Origin: Chloroflexota bacterium | GTDB lineage: Bacteria; Chloroflexota; Anaerolineae; B4-G1 | Reading direction: 5' to 3' | DNA: 64,000 nucleotides | NCBI GenBank assembly: GCA_024232355.1 | Contig: JAAEPW010000499.1 | Location: 3,017-67,016, forward strand | Shown here: positions 43,455 through 51,059 of the stretch, piece by piece | Layout of the letters: each line of letters begins with the position of its first letter | Position numbering within the stretch: position 1 is the stretch's first letter | The notes under the pieces: generated by a model | The model's database searches: none | Told to the model about the DNA's origin: nothing | Seen by the model: the letters and a program-made list of their open reading frames with translations, nothing else | Made by a program: the position numbers and the translations under genes

Positions 43455-44207
43455 TTACTTCCAGGGACCTCTGGCACGTTGGCGCAAGAGCCAGCGCACG
43501 AGAGCCTTTACAAACAAGTAGAGCGCCCACAACGAGAACAACCACAAAACAATCTTTCCACCAGCCACAAACGCGCCTCGCAGCTCGGCGAACTCGATCG
43601 GCAGGCTAAACCCCTCCTCGTCCCCAGCGGAGGGAGTGGCGACCTCTTCTACCACTTCAGTTTCACCTTCAGCAGTAGGAGAAGCGGGCACTGTCGGTGT
43701 GGGAGGTTGCTCAACGGCGACGGGAGTAGCCGTCGGCCCAATTACGGCAGTGGCAAGCGGTTCGGGGGTAGGCGGCTCTTCTGTCGGTTCCGCGACGGGC
43801 ACAGAGTTGTTCACAGTCAAGCTTGTGGCAAAGAAAACGTAGGGACTGGCGGCATCGTTCGCCCCCCAGACCGCCAGCGCCAACGTGTACTGACCATCGG
43901 GCAAGATGGTAGTGTCCCACGTTCCCAACACGCCATTTTCCACCTGGGTACCTTCGACGATGGCAAAGTCTATCCACTGTGAATCGCCAGAGGGCTGCGG
44001 CCCGGCGGCAAAGCGCAGTTGATACGAGTTCAAATTGGGATGAGTGGCCACACCCGTGACGTCTACCACGCCACTTACTGTCATACCATCACTCGGATAA
44101 GAAATGACCGAGCGTGCCTGATACTGGGGCGCTGCCAAACCCGGCGACCCCACAGTGAGCGAAACCATCACCAATATCATTCCTACAACCAGTATACGCT
44201 TGTGCAT
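43455..44207 (-). CDS. Secreted, C-terminally anchored Ig-like protein
   Basis: A 250-aa protein. Residues 1-25 are a signal peptide (MHKRILVVGMILVMVSLTVG). A beta domain follows (VISYPSDGMTVSGVVDVTGVAT ... GVLGTWDTTILPDGQYTLALAVWG), a pattern common in Chloroflexota surface proteins. Next is a Pro/Thr/Glu-rich linker of about 75 residues (TEEPPTPEPLATAV), then a transmembrane helix (about 215-237, IVLWLFSLWALYLFVKALV) and a basic cytoplasmic end. It is likely a surface-exposed anchored protein. Function is unknown. It precedes pth with a 3-bp gap. Confidence 0.72.
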   Translation of the reverse strand: MHKRILVVGMILVMVSLTVGSPGLAAPQYQARSVISYPSDGMTVSGVVDVTGVATHPNLNSYQLRFAAGPQPSGDSQWIDFAIVEGTQVENGVLGTWDTTILPDGQYTLALAVWGANDAASPYVFFATSLTVNNSVPVAEPTEEPPTPEPLATAVIGPTATPVAVEQPPTPTVPASPTAEGETEVVEEVATPSAGDEEGFSLPIEFAELRGAFVAGGKIVLWLFSLWALYLFVKALVRWLLRQRARGPWK

Positions 44208-44367
44208 ACATCTCCCTCACAATGAATCATTATAACGCGCCCTTGAAACGTATTTGCGCCCAACAAGCCGCCCATCGTTTCTTGGATGCGATTTGGTACA
44301 AGCAGACAAAAAGTGTAGCATGAAAGGGCCAGAATGACAAGGTGTGAGATCGAGACAAGATTTACCC

Positions 44368-44395
44368 TTGCACGATAATGATAAAAGTGTAGAAT
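44368..44395 (+). promoter_or_regulatory. Possible promoter of the GIY-YIG/Nudix gene
   Basis: TTGCAC (44368-44373), 16 bp, TAGAAT (44390-44395), about 50 bp before the ATG at 44447. The spacing is slightly short; moderately supported. Confidence 0.4.
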
Positions 44396-44446
44396 ACGGA
44401 CTGCCGAGCAGAGTGCCAGCGTGGCCCTGCAAAAAAGAAAAGCCGT

Positions 44447-45316
44447 ATGAATAAATCACAAACCTCTTGGTTCTTTTACGCTCTGCACTGTGCCGACGAC
44501 ACACTCTACGCCGGGGTCACCACCGATCTGGCACGACGTGTGACCGAGCACAACAGTGGTCGGGGCGCGCGCTACACGTCGGGCCGCCGCCCGGTGAGGC
44601 TCGTCGGGGCCTGGCGCTTTCCCGGGCGGGGAGCAGCGCAGCGGACCGAGGCACGCTTCCGGCGGCTGAGCCGGGCACGCAAGCTAGCACTGATCGAGCA
44701 GCGGCTGCCCTTCGAGGGGTCGCCTTTCTGCCAAGAGGAGGATGTTGGCGATTTGCTGGAGCAGTCAAAGGCCTCACACACCTCTGATCGTTTTTGCCCG
44801 CGTTGTGGGGGCTTGCTAAAGATAGTCGTCCGCTATGAAAAGGATCGCCCACGGCAGGTCTGCACCACGTGCGGGCGCGTTCACTATCGCAACGCCAAAC
44901 CTTGTGCCGGCGCTTTGGTCACCCGCGATGGGTGCGTCCTGCTGGTCAAACGCGCCATCCAGCCTTTCTTGGGCTATTGGGATATCCCCGGCGGATTCTT
45001 GGAGGAAGATGAACTCCCTAAAGCCGGAATCATTCGCGAGATACAGGAAGAGACCGGCCTGGAGATACAGTTAACCGAGCTGTTTGGATTTTACATGGAC
45101 CGCTACGGTTACGACGACACCGGTGACTATTGCTTAAACATCTACTTTATGGCCGAGGTCGTGAGCGGGCAAGCGTACCCTGCCGATGACGCGGCAGAAC
45201 TGGCCTGGTTCGCCCCCAACGAGTTGCCAGAAAAGATCGCCTTTAAGCACGCTCACGTGGTGCTGGCTGATTGGGTTCGTCGGACAAGTGAAAAACAAAG
45301 AGAGAGTTCAATATGA
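44447..45316 (+). CDS. GIY-YIG endonuclease-like / zinc-ribbon Nudix hydrolase fusion
   Basis: A 289-aa two-module protein. Residues 8-85 match the UPF0213/UvrC-type GIY-YIG nuclease: FFYALHCADDTLYAGVTTDLARRVTEHNSG, ARYTSGRRPVRLV and a Glu in QRTEARFRRLSRARKLALI. Residues 115-145 form a zinc ribbon (C117, C120, C139, C142), and residues 150-285 a Nudix domain with the full box from G183 to L205 (REIQEETGL at 197-205). The Nudix part resembles zinc-ribbon NUDT-type or NADH pyrophosphatase-like enzymes. The two activities are normally separate proteins. It is joined to the next gene by an ATGA overlap. Confidence 0.85.
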   Translation: MNKSQTSWFFYALHCADDTLYAGVTTDLARRVTEHNSGRGARYTSGRRPVRLVGAWRFPGRGAAQRTEARFRRLSRARKLALIEQRLPFEGSPFCQEEDVGDLLEQSKASHTSDRFCPRCGGLLKIVVRYEKDRPRQVCTTCGRVHYRNAKPCAGALVTRDGCVLLVKRAIQPFLGYWDIPGGFLEEDELPKAGIIREIQEETGLEIQLTELFGFYMDRYGYDDTGDYCLNIYFMAEVVSGQAYPADDAAELAWFAPNELPEKIAFKHAHVVLADWVRRTSEKQRESSI

Positions 45317-45981
45317 AAAATGTCTTTAATGTTTTCTGGGCAGCGGTTCAAGATTGGTGGTACGATCTTTTTCTGCTGATGGGTATGAACATTGTCACTG
45401 TACTGCTGATCTTGCCGGTCGTCACGTTTCCACCGGCGCTGGCAGGATTGTGGAACGTCGGCAACTTGTTGGCGCACGGCAAAGCGGCCAAATGGGCGGA
45501 CTATTTCGAGGGTTTTAGGCGCTATTTTTGGAAAGCGTGGGGATTGGCGCTGCTCAACATTTTGGCAAGCGTTATTCTGTACGTCAACATTCGTTTCTAT
45601 GCACCAGACATTGTACCGTTCGAGATCAGTGATACCTGGAGTGCGTTGATCCGTGGATTCTTTGTGGCAACAGGGCTCTTGTGGTTCATCTTTCAGATCT
45701 ACCCGATGGCCGCATTGTTGGAACAAGAGGATCAGCGACTGCGGGTGGCTTTTCGCAACTCGGCTGTGATTTTTGCCACCAACCCCAGCTTTACCTTTGT
45801 ACTGGCACTGTTGCTGTTGCTCGTGGTCGCTGCTAGTACGTTTTTCGTGATACCGTGGGTTGTCACACTGGCGCTTGTCGCTGTCGTTTGCAACAAAGCC
45901 GCGTTGCATTTGCTAAAGCCGGACAGGGAGCGTATGCGAGTGGAAAAGGAAGAAAAAGCATCCAGCCCAGATGAATCCTGA
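45313..45981 (+). CDS. YesL/DUF624-family membrane protein
   Basis: A 222-aa polytopic protein. The N-terminal amphipathic segment (VFNVFWAAVQDWWYDLFLLMGMNIVTVLLILPVVTFPPALAGLWNVGNLL) and the spacing of five hydrophobic helices resemble YesL/DUF624 proteins, often linked to carbohydrate uptake operons in Firmicutes. The C-terminal tail is charged. The start overlaps the fusion gene stop. The role is unknown; assignment is by pattern, not a decisive motif. Confidence 0.62.
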   Translation: MKNVFNVFWAAVQDWWYDLFLLMGMNIVTVLLILPVVTFPPALAGLWNVGNLLAHGKAAKWADYFEGFRRYFWKAWGLALLNILASVILYVNIRFYAPDIVPFEISDTWSALIRGFFVATGLLWFIFQIYPMAALLEQEDQRLRVAFRNSAVIFATNPSFTFVLALLLLLVVAASTFFVIPWVVTLALVAVVCNKAALHLLKPDRERMRVEKEEKASSPDES

Positions 45982-46000
45982 GAATGTGACACCCTCTCTA

Positions 46001-46401
46001 TCAGAACGCAGATTCCAAAATAGTCTGGAGCAAGACACCGACAACGATAGGCGGAAACCCGATCGCACACATTTGGACAAAAAAGGCATAGCTCGAACTC
46101 GTCTCTTTTCTCGCTCGGCCCTTTTATGAGCGCTATCTGCGCTGGACAGGGTCGCATACTGGTATTGAAAACCCCCTCTCCCACGCCAGCCGCTATAGAC
46201 GCCAGAACCACCCAACACTAGAACCGCTGTCCCAGCTAGAATCAAGCCCGTGCCGTACTGATAGAGTGTGCGCCAACCAGCAAGCCAACATATCAAGCCG
46301 ACAGCAGCAAAGACAGCCAGGTTAATAAGCACGACAATCCCCAAGATACGACAGATGGTTTTGAACCACCCTCGCATCTTGATTCTCGTCCTTATATCCA
46401 T
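46001..46401 (-). pseudogene. Frameshifted tandem paralogue of a small membrane protein
   Basis: From the ATG at 46401 (AGAGGAG site) the protein matches the intact upstream gene at 46453-46851 nearly residue for residue (MDIRTRIKMRGWFKTICRIL, then LICWLAGWRTLYQYGTGL). Around 46101-46112 it is 4 bp shorter than the paralogue, which shifts the frame. Restoring the frame gives TSSSYAFFVQMCAIGFPPIV and a stop at 46001, matching the paralogue's end. As it stands, the shifted frame runs on to 45913, antisense to the YesL-like gene. It could be real decay or an assembly error. Confidence 0.72.
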
Positions 46402-46452
46402 CGTTCTCCTCTGATGTGCGCTTTTGCCCTGTAAGAACAAAAAATGTCCACG

Positions 46453-46851
46453 TCATCCGGCAAAAACAGTCTGAAGCAAGATACCAACAGCGATAGGCAG
46501 AAAACCGATCGCGCACATCCGGCCCAAGAAGGCATAGTTCGAACTCGTCCCTTTGCTTTCTCGAATGGCCCTTTCATGAGCTCTCTCGGCACCCGCCAAA
46601 GCCGCATATTGCTCGCCAAAGCTCCCTCTTCCTTGCCAACTGCCAGCAATGCTAAAGGCGCCCAACACCAAGGCTGCCGTCCCGACCAGAGTCAAACCCA
46701 TACCGTACTGATAGAGCGTGCGCCAGTCGACAAGCCAGCATATCAAGCCGACAGTGACAAAGATAGCTAGGTTCACGAGCACAACGGTTCTCAAGAGACG
46801 CCAGATGGCTTTGAACAACCTTCGCATCTTGATTCTCGTTCTTATACCCAT
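46453..46851 (-). CDS. Small membrane protein (intact copy of a tandem pair)
   Basis: A 132-aa protein: basic N terminus (MGIRTRIKMRRLFKAIWRLL), two adjacent transmembrane helices (about 21-39 and 50-68), a soluble Gly/Ala/Glu-rich middle (SFGEQYAALAGAERAHERAI), then a C-terminal hydrophobic segment (MCAIGFLPIAVGILLQTVFAG). GGGGAG precedes the ATG. The next gene downstream (46001-46401) is a frameshifted duplicate. I do not recognise a family. Confidence 0.65.
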   Translation of the reverse strand: MGIRTRIKMRRLFKAIWRLLRTVVLVNLAIFVTVGLICWLVDWRTLYQYGMGLTLVGTAALVLGAFSIAGSWQGRGSFGEQYAALAGAERAHERAIRESKGTSSNYAFLGRMCAIGFLPIAVGILLQTVFAG

Positions 46852-46900
46852 TGTTCTCCCCTGATATGCCAGGATGTTTCAGTTCTCGCCGTATAGAGCC

Positions 46901-46924
46901 GCCCCGGCCTGAAAGAGCCGGGGC
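46901..46924. terminator. GC-rich hairpin between accessory genes
   Basis: GCCCCGGC and GCCGGGGC form a perfect 8-bp stem with an 8-nt loop, 75 bp past the end of the minus-strand gene at 46999. No T-run follows on either strand, so strength as a terminator is uncertain. Confidence 0.4.
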
Positions 46925-46998
46925 TGGATCGATTCTTGACTTGGCGTCGCATGTTTGACAGTGGCGCGGCCTATCAAGTCACTGTTTGTTCAAAGAAA

Positions 46999-47424
46999 TC
47001 ACCTAGCAGACAGCACATAGCCAAACACGGCCGCTCCGAGTAACAGAAACATCACGCCCAACACCAGTCCCAATATCACCGCCCGTTGAGCACCATATCC
47101 ACCGTATCGAGTACGGTAAGGATCCACGTCATCCGGCAAAAAAGCGTCTCTGGCGCGAGCCGTGCGCGGGCGTTTGAAACGCACCCGGCTGTCGTCGAAT
47201 TTCTCCAGCATCACCCAAGCGGCTCGCGACTCTTCCTCGATCAGTTGGCTCAAAATCTCGGGTTTGCGAAAGGCAGCAGTGTCTGAGCGAACGATCTTGA
47301 ACTCCCAATTACTCTTGAGATCGTCGTGCGTGTATTGGGTCATGTCTCCCTCTTCCTCTTTAGATAACATTTGCCGATGCCGCTCAGCAGCGGCGGCGCC
47401 AGCGGTAGCGCCATAAAAAGCCAT
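46999..47424 (-). CDS. Bitopic membrane protein, tandem paralogue A
   Basis: A 141-aa protein. The cytosolic part contains NWEFKIVRSDTAAFRKPEIL, EEESRAAWVMLEKFDDSRVRFKRP and DDVDPYRTRYGGYGAQRA. One C-terminal transmembrane helix (about 118-140) ends the protein. The gene immediately upstream (47472-47912) is a close paralogue. GGAGGTGAG just before the ATG at 47424 supports the longer start; an ATG at 47343, also with a purine-rich site, gives the same start as the paralogue. The very conserved Arg/Lys-rich core suggests binding to nucleic acid, phospholipid or a partner. Family not recognised. Confidence 0.65.
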   Translation of the reverse strand: MAFYGATAGAAAAERHRQMLSKEEEGDMTQYTHDDLKSNWEFKIVRSDTAAFRKPEILSQLIEEESRAAWVMLEKFDDSRVRFKRPRTARARDAFLPDDVDPYRTRYGGYGAQRAVILGLVLGVMFLLLGAAVFGYVLSAR

Positions 47425-47437
47425 CTCACCTCCAGTA

Positions 47438-47456
47438 GGCGGTTTTGCTAACCGCC
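47438..47456. repeat. Palindromic intergenic element
   Basis: GGCGGTT-TTGCT-AACCGCC is a 7-bp stem with a 5-nt loop between the two paralogous genes, 13 bp from the start of the downstream one. It resembles a REP-like palindrome or an attenuator hairpin. Confidence 0.45.
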
Positions 47457-47471
47457 AATTGCAACCAAATC

Positions 47472-47912
47472 CTACTTTAATCTCCGCAGTTTTGCTACCA
47501 AAAGCATCACCACACCCAGCACTGTGATCAGGATAATGGGCATCTGCACCTCAAATGCCCCTCCGCTCGCAGAACCACCATCCGACGCCATCATAAAGCT
47601 GACGACTCCGCCGAGCAACAGAATCCCCAAGACCACACTCACCAATATGGCCCGTCGAGCGGCATAGCCGCCGTACTGCGTGCGATAAGGATCGACGCCA
47701 TCCGGCAAAAAAGTGTCTTTGGCGCGAGCAGTGCGCGGGCGTTTGAAACGCACCCGGCTGTCATCAAACTTTTCCAGCATCACCCAACCGGCTCGGGCTT
47801 CTTCTTCCACCAGTCTGTTGAGCACATCGGGATCGCGAAAGGCAGCCGAATCTGATCGTACGATCTTGAACTCCCAGTCTCCTGGGGATCCATCGTGTGC
47901 ATATTCGTTCAT
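47472..47912 (-). CDS. Membrane protein, tandem paralogue B
   Basis: A 146-aa protein with the same N-terminal module as its neighbour (DWEFKIVRSDSAAFRDPDVL, ARAGWVMLEKFDDSRVRFKRP, GVDPYRTQYGGYAARRA) but two C-terminal transmembrane helices (about 83-105 and 120-140) joined by a Gly/Ser loop. The soluble cores are almost identical between copies, while the membrane parts differ in number and sequence. AAGGAAGAG precedes the ATG at 47912. Unknown family; located beside two SPFH proteins and a two-component pair. Confidence 0.66.
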   Translation of the reverse strand: MNEYAHDGSPGDWEFKIVRSDSAAFRDPDVLNRLVEEEARAGWVMLEKFDDSRVRFKRPRTARAKDTFLPDGVDPYRTQYGGYAARRAILVSVVLGILLLGGVVSFMMASDGGSASGGAFEVQMPIILITVLGVVMLLVAKLRRLK

Positions 47913-47929
47913 ATCTCTTCCTTTGTAGT

Positions 47930-47967
47930 CCAGACTTTGAAAGTCTCGGAAGACTTCCAAAGTCTGG
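47930..47967. repeat. Inverted repeat downstream of an SPFH gene
   Basis: CCAGACTTT (47930-47938) and AAAGTCTGG (47959-47967) are perfect inverted partners, and the sequence between them contains GGAAGACTTCC. It sits 13 bp past the end of the SPFH gene and may act as a terminator or be a REP-like element. Confidence 0.5.
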
Positions 47968-47980
47968 GAACACGGGACTC

Positions 47981-49099
47981 TTATGGTGTAGTTTCAACAG
48001 GTGGCGCTTCTACCGGCGTGGTACCCACCGTCGGCACAATGCCAGGACCGGGAACCACGATCGTGGGCGCCGTACCCTCCTGAGTAAAGATGATCTTGTC
48101 GGCTGCGGTGAGCGCGGAAGCATTGGCAAGCAAGGCCTGGAGATACACATAGTCCGGATTTTCAGCATAGAGATTGGCCAAAAGCAACTCCGAGGCCAAT
48201 TGGGCGCGAGCCGATTCGATAGCGGCGTCGGCTAGTGCCTGGTTGATTTCTAGGTCCTTTTGCGCCGCGAGCAGGCTGTTTGCTTTTTCAGCTTCGATAA
48301 CAGATCGCTGTGCTTCGAGACGCTGTCTCTCCAGCTCGGCCAGAATCGTCTTCTGCCGCATCTCTTCCTGCTGTCGGGCCAACTCGACGCGGATAGCACC
48401 TTCCTCACGGGCCTGATCAGCCGCCGATTGCTCCTTGGCCTTGACCGCGTCCTGCAGAGCCAACTGAGTATCCATCAGACTCTTGGTGATGGCATCCAGG
48501 CTGGCCTGCACTTCTGCAGACAGGATCACGTTCGGCACGGTGACGTTCCTGACGATCAGGCCCAGATTCTGGGCCAGTATGTTGATATTCTCGTCAATAC
48601 AGGTGCCCAGTTCATCACGTGATGCCCCGATGACGTTGTCGTTGAACGTCCTATCGCCGACACACGCCTTCATTGCCTGAAGTGCCAGGTCGCTCACGCG
48701 ATTTCTGAGAGCATCGTCGCTCAAATAGAGCCCCTGATACTTGGGCCAAAGCTCTCTCAAGAGACCACTCTGACTAAAGTCGGGGCGAAAAACATCACCG
48801 CTTACCCGAAGGCCAACCCGCTGACGGTCCGAGGTGATCACCTCGGGATCCTCCACCGAAAACGAGACCGCCTCGCTGGAGACTCGCTTTAGCTCTGCAT
48901 ACAAAGCGACGTCGCTATAGACACCAGGGCCTACGACTGCGTGTATTTTTCCGCCGCGAAACTGAACACCCACTTCTTGTTGGTTCACGCGCGAAAGAAA
49001 GTAAAAGTGTTGGCCCAAAACGAGAAGTAAAACCCCCAAAATCACGAAAACCACGATCAACAAACCAACCCACCTCAACGATGATGCTGCACGATCCAT
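47981..49099 (-). CDS. SPFH/Band 7 membrane protein
   Basis: A 372-aa protein. One N-terminal transmembrane helix (about 9-31, VGLLIVVFVILGVLLLVLG) is followed by an SPFH domain (QQEVGVQFRGGKIHAVVGPGVY ... VISDRQ-like beta segment ... VRNVTVPNVILSAEVQASLDAI), then a long Ala/Glu-rich coiled coil (AREEGAIRVELARQQEEMRQ), and a Pro/Thr/Val-rich tail. The central domain has unusual cysteines (KACVGD and GTCIDE). SPFH proteins form membrane-microdomain oligomers. The ATG at 49099 has an AAAGGAG site; an in-frame start at 49126 does not. Partners are unknown. Confidence 0.82.
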   Translation of the reverse strand: MDRAASSLRWVGLLIVVFVILGVLLLVLGQHFYFLSRVNQQEVGVQFRGGKIHAVVGPGVYSDVALYAELKRVSSEAVSFSVEDPEVITSDRQRVGLRVSGDVFRPDFSQSGLLRELWPKYQGLYLSDDALRNRVSDLALQAMKACVGDRTFNDNVIGASRDELGTCIDENINILAQNLGLIVRNVTVPNVILSAEVQASLDAITKSLMDTQLALQDAVKAKEQSAADQAREEGAIRVELARQQEEMRQKTILAELERQRLEAQRSVIEAEKANSLLAAQKDLEINQALADAAIESARAQLASELLLANLYAENPDYVYLQALLANASALTAADKIIFTQEGTAPTIVVPGPGIVPTVGTTPVEAPPVETTP

Positions 49100-49234
49100 G
49101 TCAAAACTCCTTTCATCTCTATTCATTATCCACTAAACAACGAACAACTACTCTTGATTATAGTCGAACAGTAACACATACACAAACGGCAAACATTCAC
49201 TGGCACTAAAGCGCCCACTACGAACGGTTCTTGC

Positions 49235-49924
49235 TTACTCTTTCATCAACCCTTCACGCCAGGCATAGACCGCAGCCTGGGTGCGATCAGAGAGATGCAG
49301 CTTGCCCAACAAATTACTGACGTGCGCCTTGACTGTCCGCTCAGTGATGAACAATTCGGTCGCGATCTCGGCGTTGCTGCGGCCCTGGGCAATAAGATGG
49401 AGCACTTGCATCTCGCGCTCGGTCAGCCCAGCGGTCGGGTCGCGGCGCTGCGCGGGCGAAAAGACTTCGGCCACCAATCGTTGGGCGATGCGCGGGTGCA
49501 GAATCGCCTCCCCCCGGCTGGCAGCGTGGATAGCGTTCAGCACCGTCGCGCCGTCGGCGTCTTTGAGCAAGTAGGAGAGCGCGCCCGCCTTGATGGCTGA
49601 GAGGATTAGTTCATCCTGAGCAAAGCTGGTCAGCACCACCACCTGGGTGTATGGGCTGATCTCGCGGATGCGGCGGGTGGCTTGCACGCCACCTTGATCC
49701 GTCGGCTCCGTTCCCGGTTGCAGGGGCAGCACCAGATCCATCAACACCACGTCGGGAACATGCTCGGTCACCCCCTCCACGGCGCTTTGGGCATCGCGGG
49801 CCTCACCCACGAGCGCGATCTCTGTGTGCGCGCTCAGGTAAAAGCGCAGCCCCTTGAGGACCACGTCGTGGTCATCCACCATAAAGACAGTGATATGTTC
49901 GGCGTTGGAATCGGTCTGTGTCAT
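49235..49924 (-). CDS. NarL/LuxR-type response regulator
   Basis: A 229-aa two-domain regulator. The receiver has HITVFMVDDHDVVLKGLRFYL (acidic pair), the phospho-acceptor Asp in VPDVVLMDLVLPLQPG, VVVLTSFAQDELILSAIKAGALSYLLKD (Thr/Ser and conserved Lys). The C-terminal DNA-binding domain is GLTEREMQVLHLIAQGRSNAEIATELFITERTVKAHVSNLLGKLHLSDRTQA. AGAGGT precedes the ATG at 49924. The likely partner is the NarL-class histidine kinase at 52428-54143 in the same direction. Confidence 0.93.
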   Translation of the reverse strand: MTQTDSNAEHITVFMVDDHDVVLKGLRFYLSAHTEIALVGEARDAQSAVEGVTEHVPDVVLMDLVLPLQPGTEPTDQGGVQATRRIREISPYTQVVVLTSFAQDELILSAIKAGALSYLLKDADGATVLNAIHAASRGEAILHPRIAQRLVAEVFSPAQRRDPTAGLTEREMQVLHLIAQGRSNAEIATELFITERTVKAHVSNLLGKLHLSDRTQAAVYAWREGLMKE

Positions 49925-49986
49925 AGGCTTACCTCTGCGTGATGCGTAAAACATGATACGTAAAACCCTTCTCTACGTTTCACGCT

Positions 49987-50811
49987 TTACGATTCTGTGT
50001 TGACTGATACCGGCAAATTACCCAGCAACAGAGTCGGGTTGATGCCATCTTTGGTGATGACGATCTTGGCGTTGTCGCGCAGGGCGGTCTCTGTCATCTC
50101 CATCTGCTTGAGCGCCTGGGCGTTGCCCCGAAAATACTGCTGCGCGGCCTCGTTGACCAGCCGGATCGCCTCGGCCTTACCCTCGGCGACCTTGATTGCC
50201 GCCTCTCGCTCGCCCTCGGCGCGTTGGATGATGGCGAGTTTTTGCTGCTCAGAAGCCTCAAACTCACCAGTAGCCAGCAATCGCATTGATCGCCGCTCCT
50301 GTTCAGCCGTCTTTTGCTTGTGCATCGCCCGCTTGATGTCATCGGGTGGGTCGATGAGCATGATCTCGACCTTGCTGACCAGCAAGCCCCACTCCTCGGC
50401 AAAGGAATTGAGAGCGGCTTGTAGGTTATCGGCGATCCGCTCTCGGGCAACCAGGCTCTCATCCAGCGTCAGGTCGCCGAATTCCTGGCGCAGGTTAGTC
50501 ATTGCCAATTGAATGATGGCCTTTTTCCAGTCGTCAATGTTGTAGAACGTCCGCTTGATGGATTCCTCGTCAGCAGCAGGACGCACCCACATGATGCCGT
50601 CTACCGTGATCTCGACGTTGTCCTTGGTGATGACCGGTTGGGGATGAATATTCATCGTGTGCTCGCGGATGTCGCGGACGCGGATCTTGCAAAAGCCAGG
50701 AACCTGAGCACCTGGGCCAGGCTGAACAAACCGGGTGTACTTGCCCAGAACCTCTTTGATACCTCGCTCGTAAGGATTTAACGTGTAGACTGCATTTCGA
50801 ATGATTCTCAT
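49987..50811 (-). CDS. Stomatin-like SPFH/Band 7 protein
   Basis: A 274-aa protein. It begins with no clear long transmembrane helix (MRIIRNAVYTLNPYERGIKEVLGKYTRFVQPGPGAQVPGF), continues through a Band 7 core (IREHTMNIHPQPVITKDNVEITVDGIMWVRP ... LTLDESLVARERIADNLQAALNSFAEEWGLLVSKVEIMLIDPPDDIKRAM) and ends with the Ala/Glu coiled coil and a GINPTLLLGNLPV-like conserved end. AAGGAG precedes the ATG. Stomatin-like proteins oligomerise on membranes, often with partner proteases; no NfeD-like partner is next to it here. Confidence 0.9.
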   Translation of the reverse strand: MRIIRNAVYTLNPYERGIKEVLGKYTRFVQPGPGAQVPGFCKIRVRDIREHTMNIHPQPVITKDNVEITVDGIMWVRPAADEESIKRTFYNIDDWKKAIIQLAMTNLRQEFGDLTLDESLVARERIADNLQAALNSFAEEWGLLVSKVEIMLIDPPDDIKRAMHKQKTAEQERRSMRLLATGEFEASEQQKLAIIQRAEGEREAAIKVAEGKAEAIRLVNEAAQQYFRGNAQALKQMEMTETALRDNAKIVITKDGINPTLLLGNLPVSVNTES

Positions 50812-50855
50812 AACACTCCTTTTTATTGCTTCTGAACAACGCTCAATATGCTGCG

Positions 50856-51032
50856 CTATCTTCCTCCCGCTTCCCCAATCGCCACACCAATCGCAAGGCC
50901 GATGACCATACCTGCGCCGACGTTGTCGATTGCGACACCAATAACCATTCCAATTGCCAGTCCGACGGCAAGTCCGGTGCCTGTGTGCCTCTCTTTTGCT
51001 TTTACCTGTTGTGGGTCTATTTTTCGCTCCAT
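50856..51032 (-). CDS. Glycine-zipper membrane mini-protein
   Basis: A 58-aa protein: a basic soluble start (MERKIDPQQVKAKERHTGTG) then two Gly-every-fourth-residue hydrophobic helices with a near-repeat (GLAIGMVIGVAID ... GMVIGLAIGVAIGEAGG). Glycine zippers favour helix packing or oligomerisation in membranes. AGGAGG precedes the ATG at 51032. It is located between a FAIM-like membrane protein gene and the stomatin-like gene. Function is unknown. Confidence 0.65.
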   Translation of the reverse strand: MERKIDPQQVKAKERHTGTGLAVGLAIGMVIGVAIDNVGAGMVIGLAIGVAIGEAGGR

Positions 51033-51059
51033 CTTTGTCCTCCTAAATCTTTGCACTTG

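Noticed and set aside
45253..45909. Minus-strand frame of 218 codons
   Set aside because: Antisense to the YesL-like gene, whose helices and overlap with the upstream gene are convincing; product is Gln/His/Lys-rich noise.
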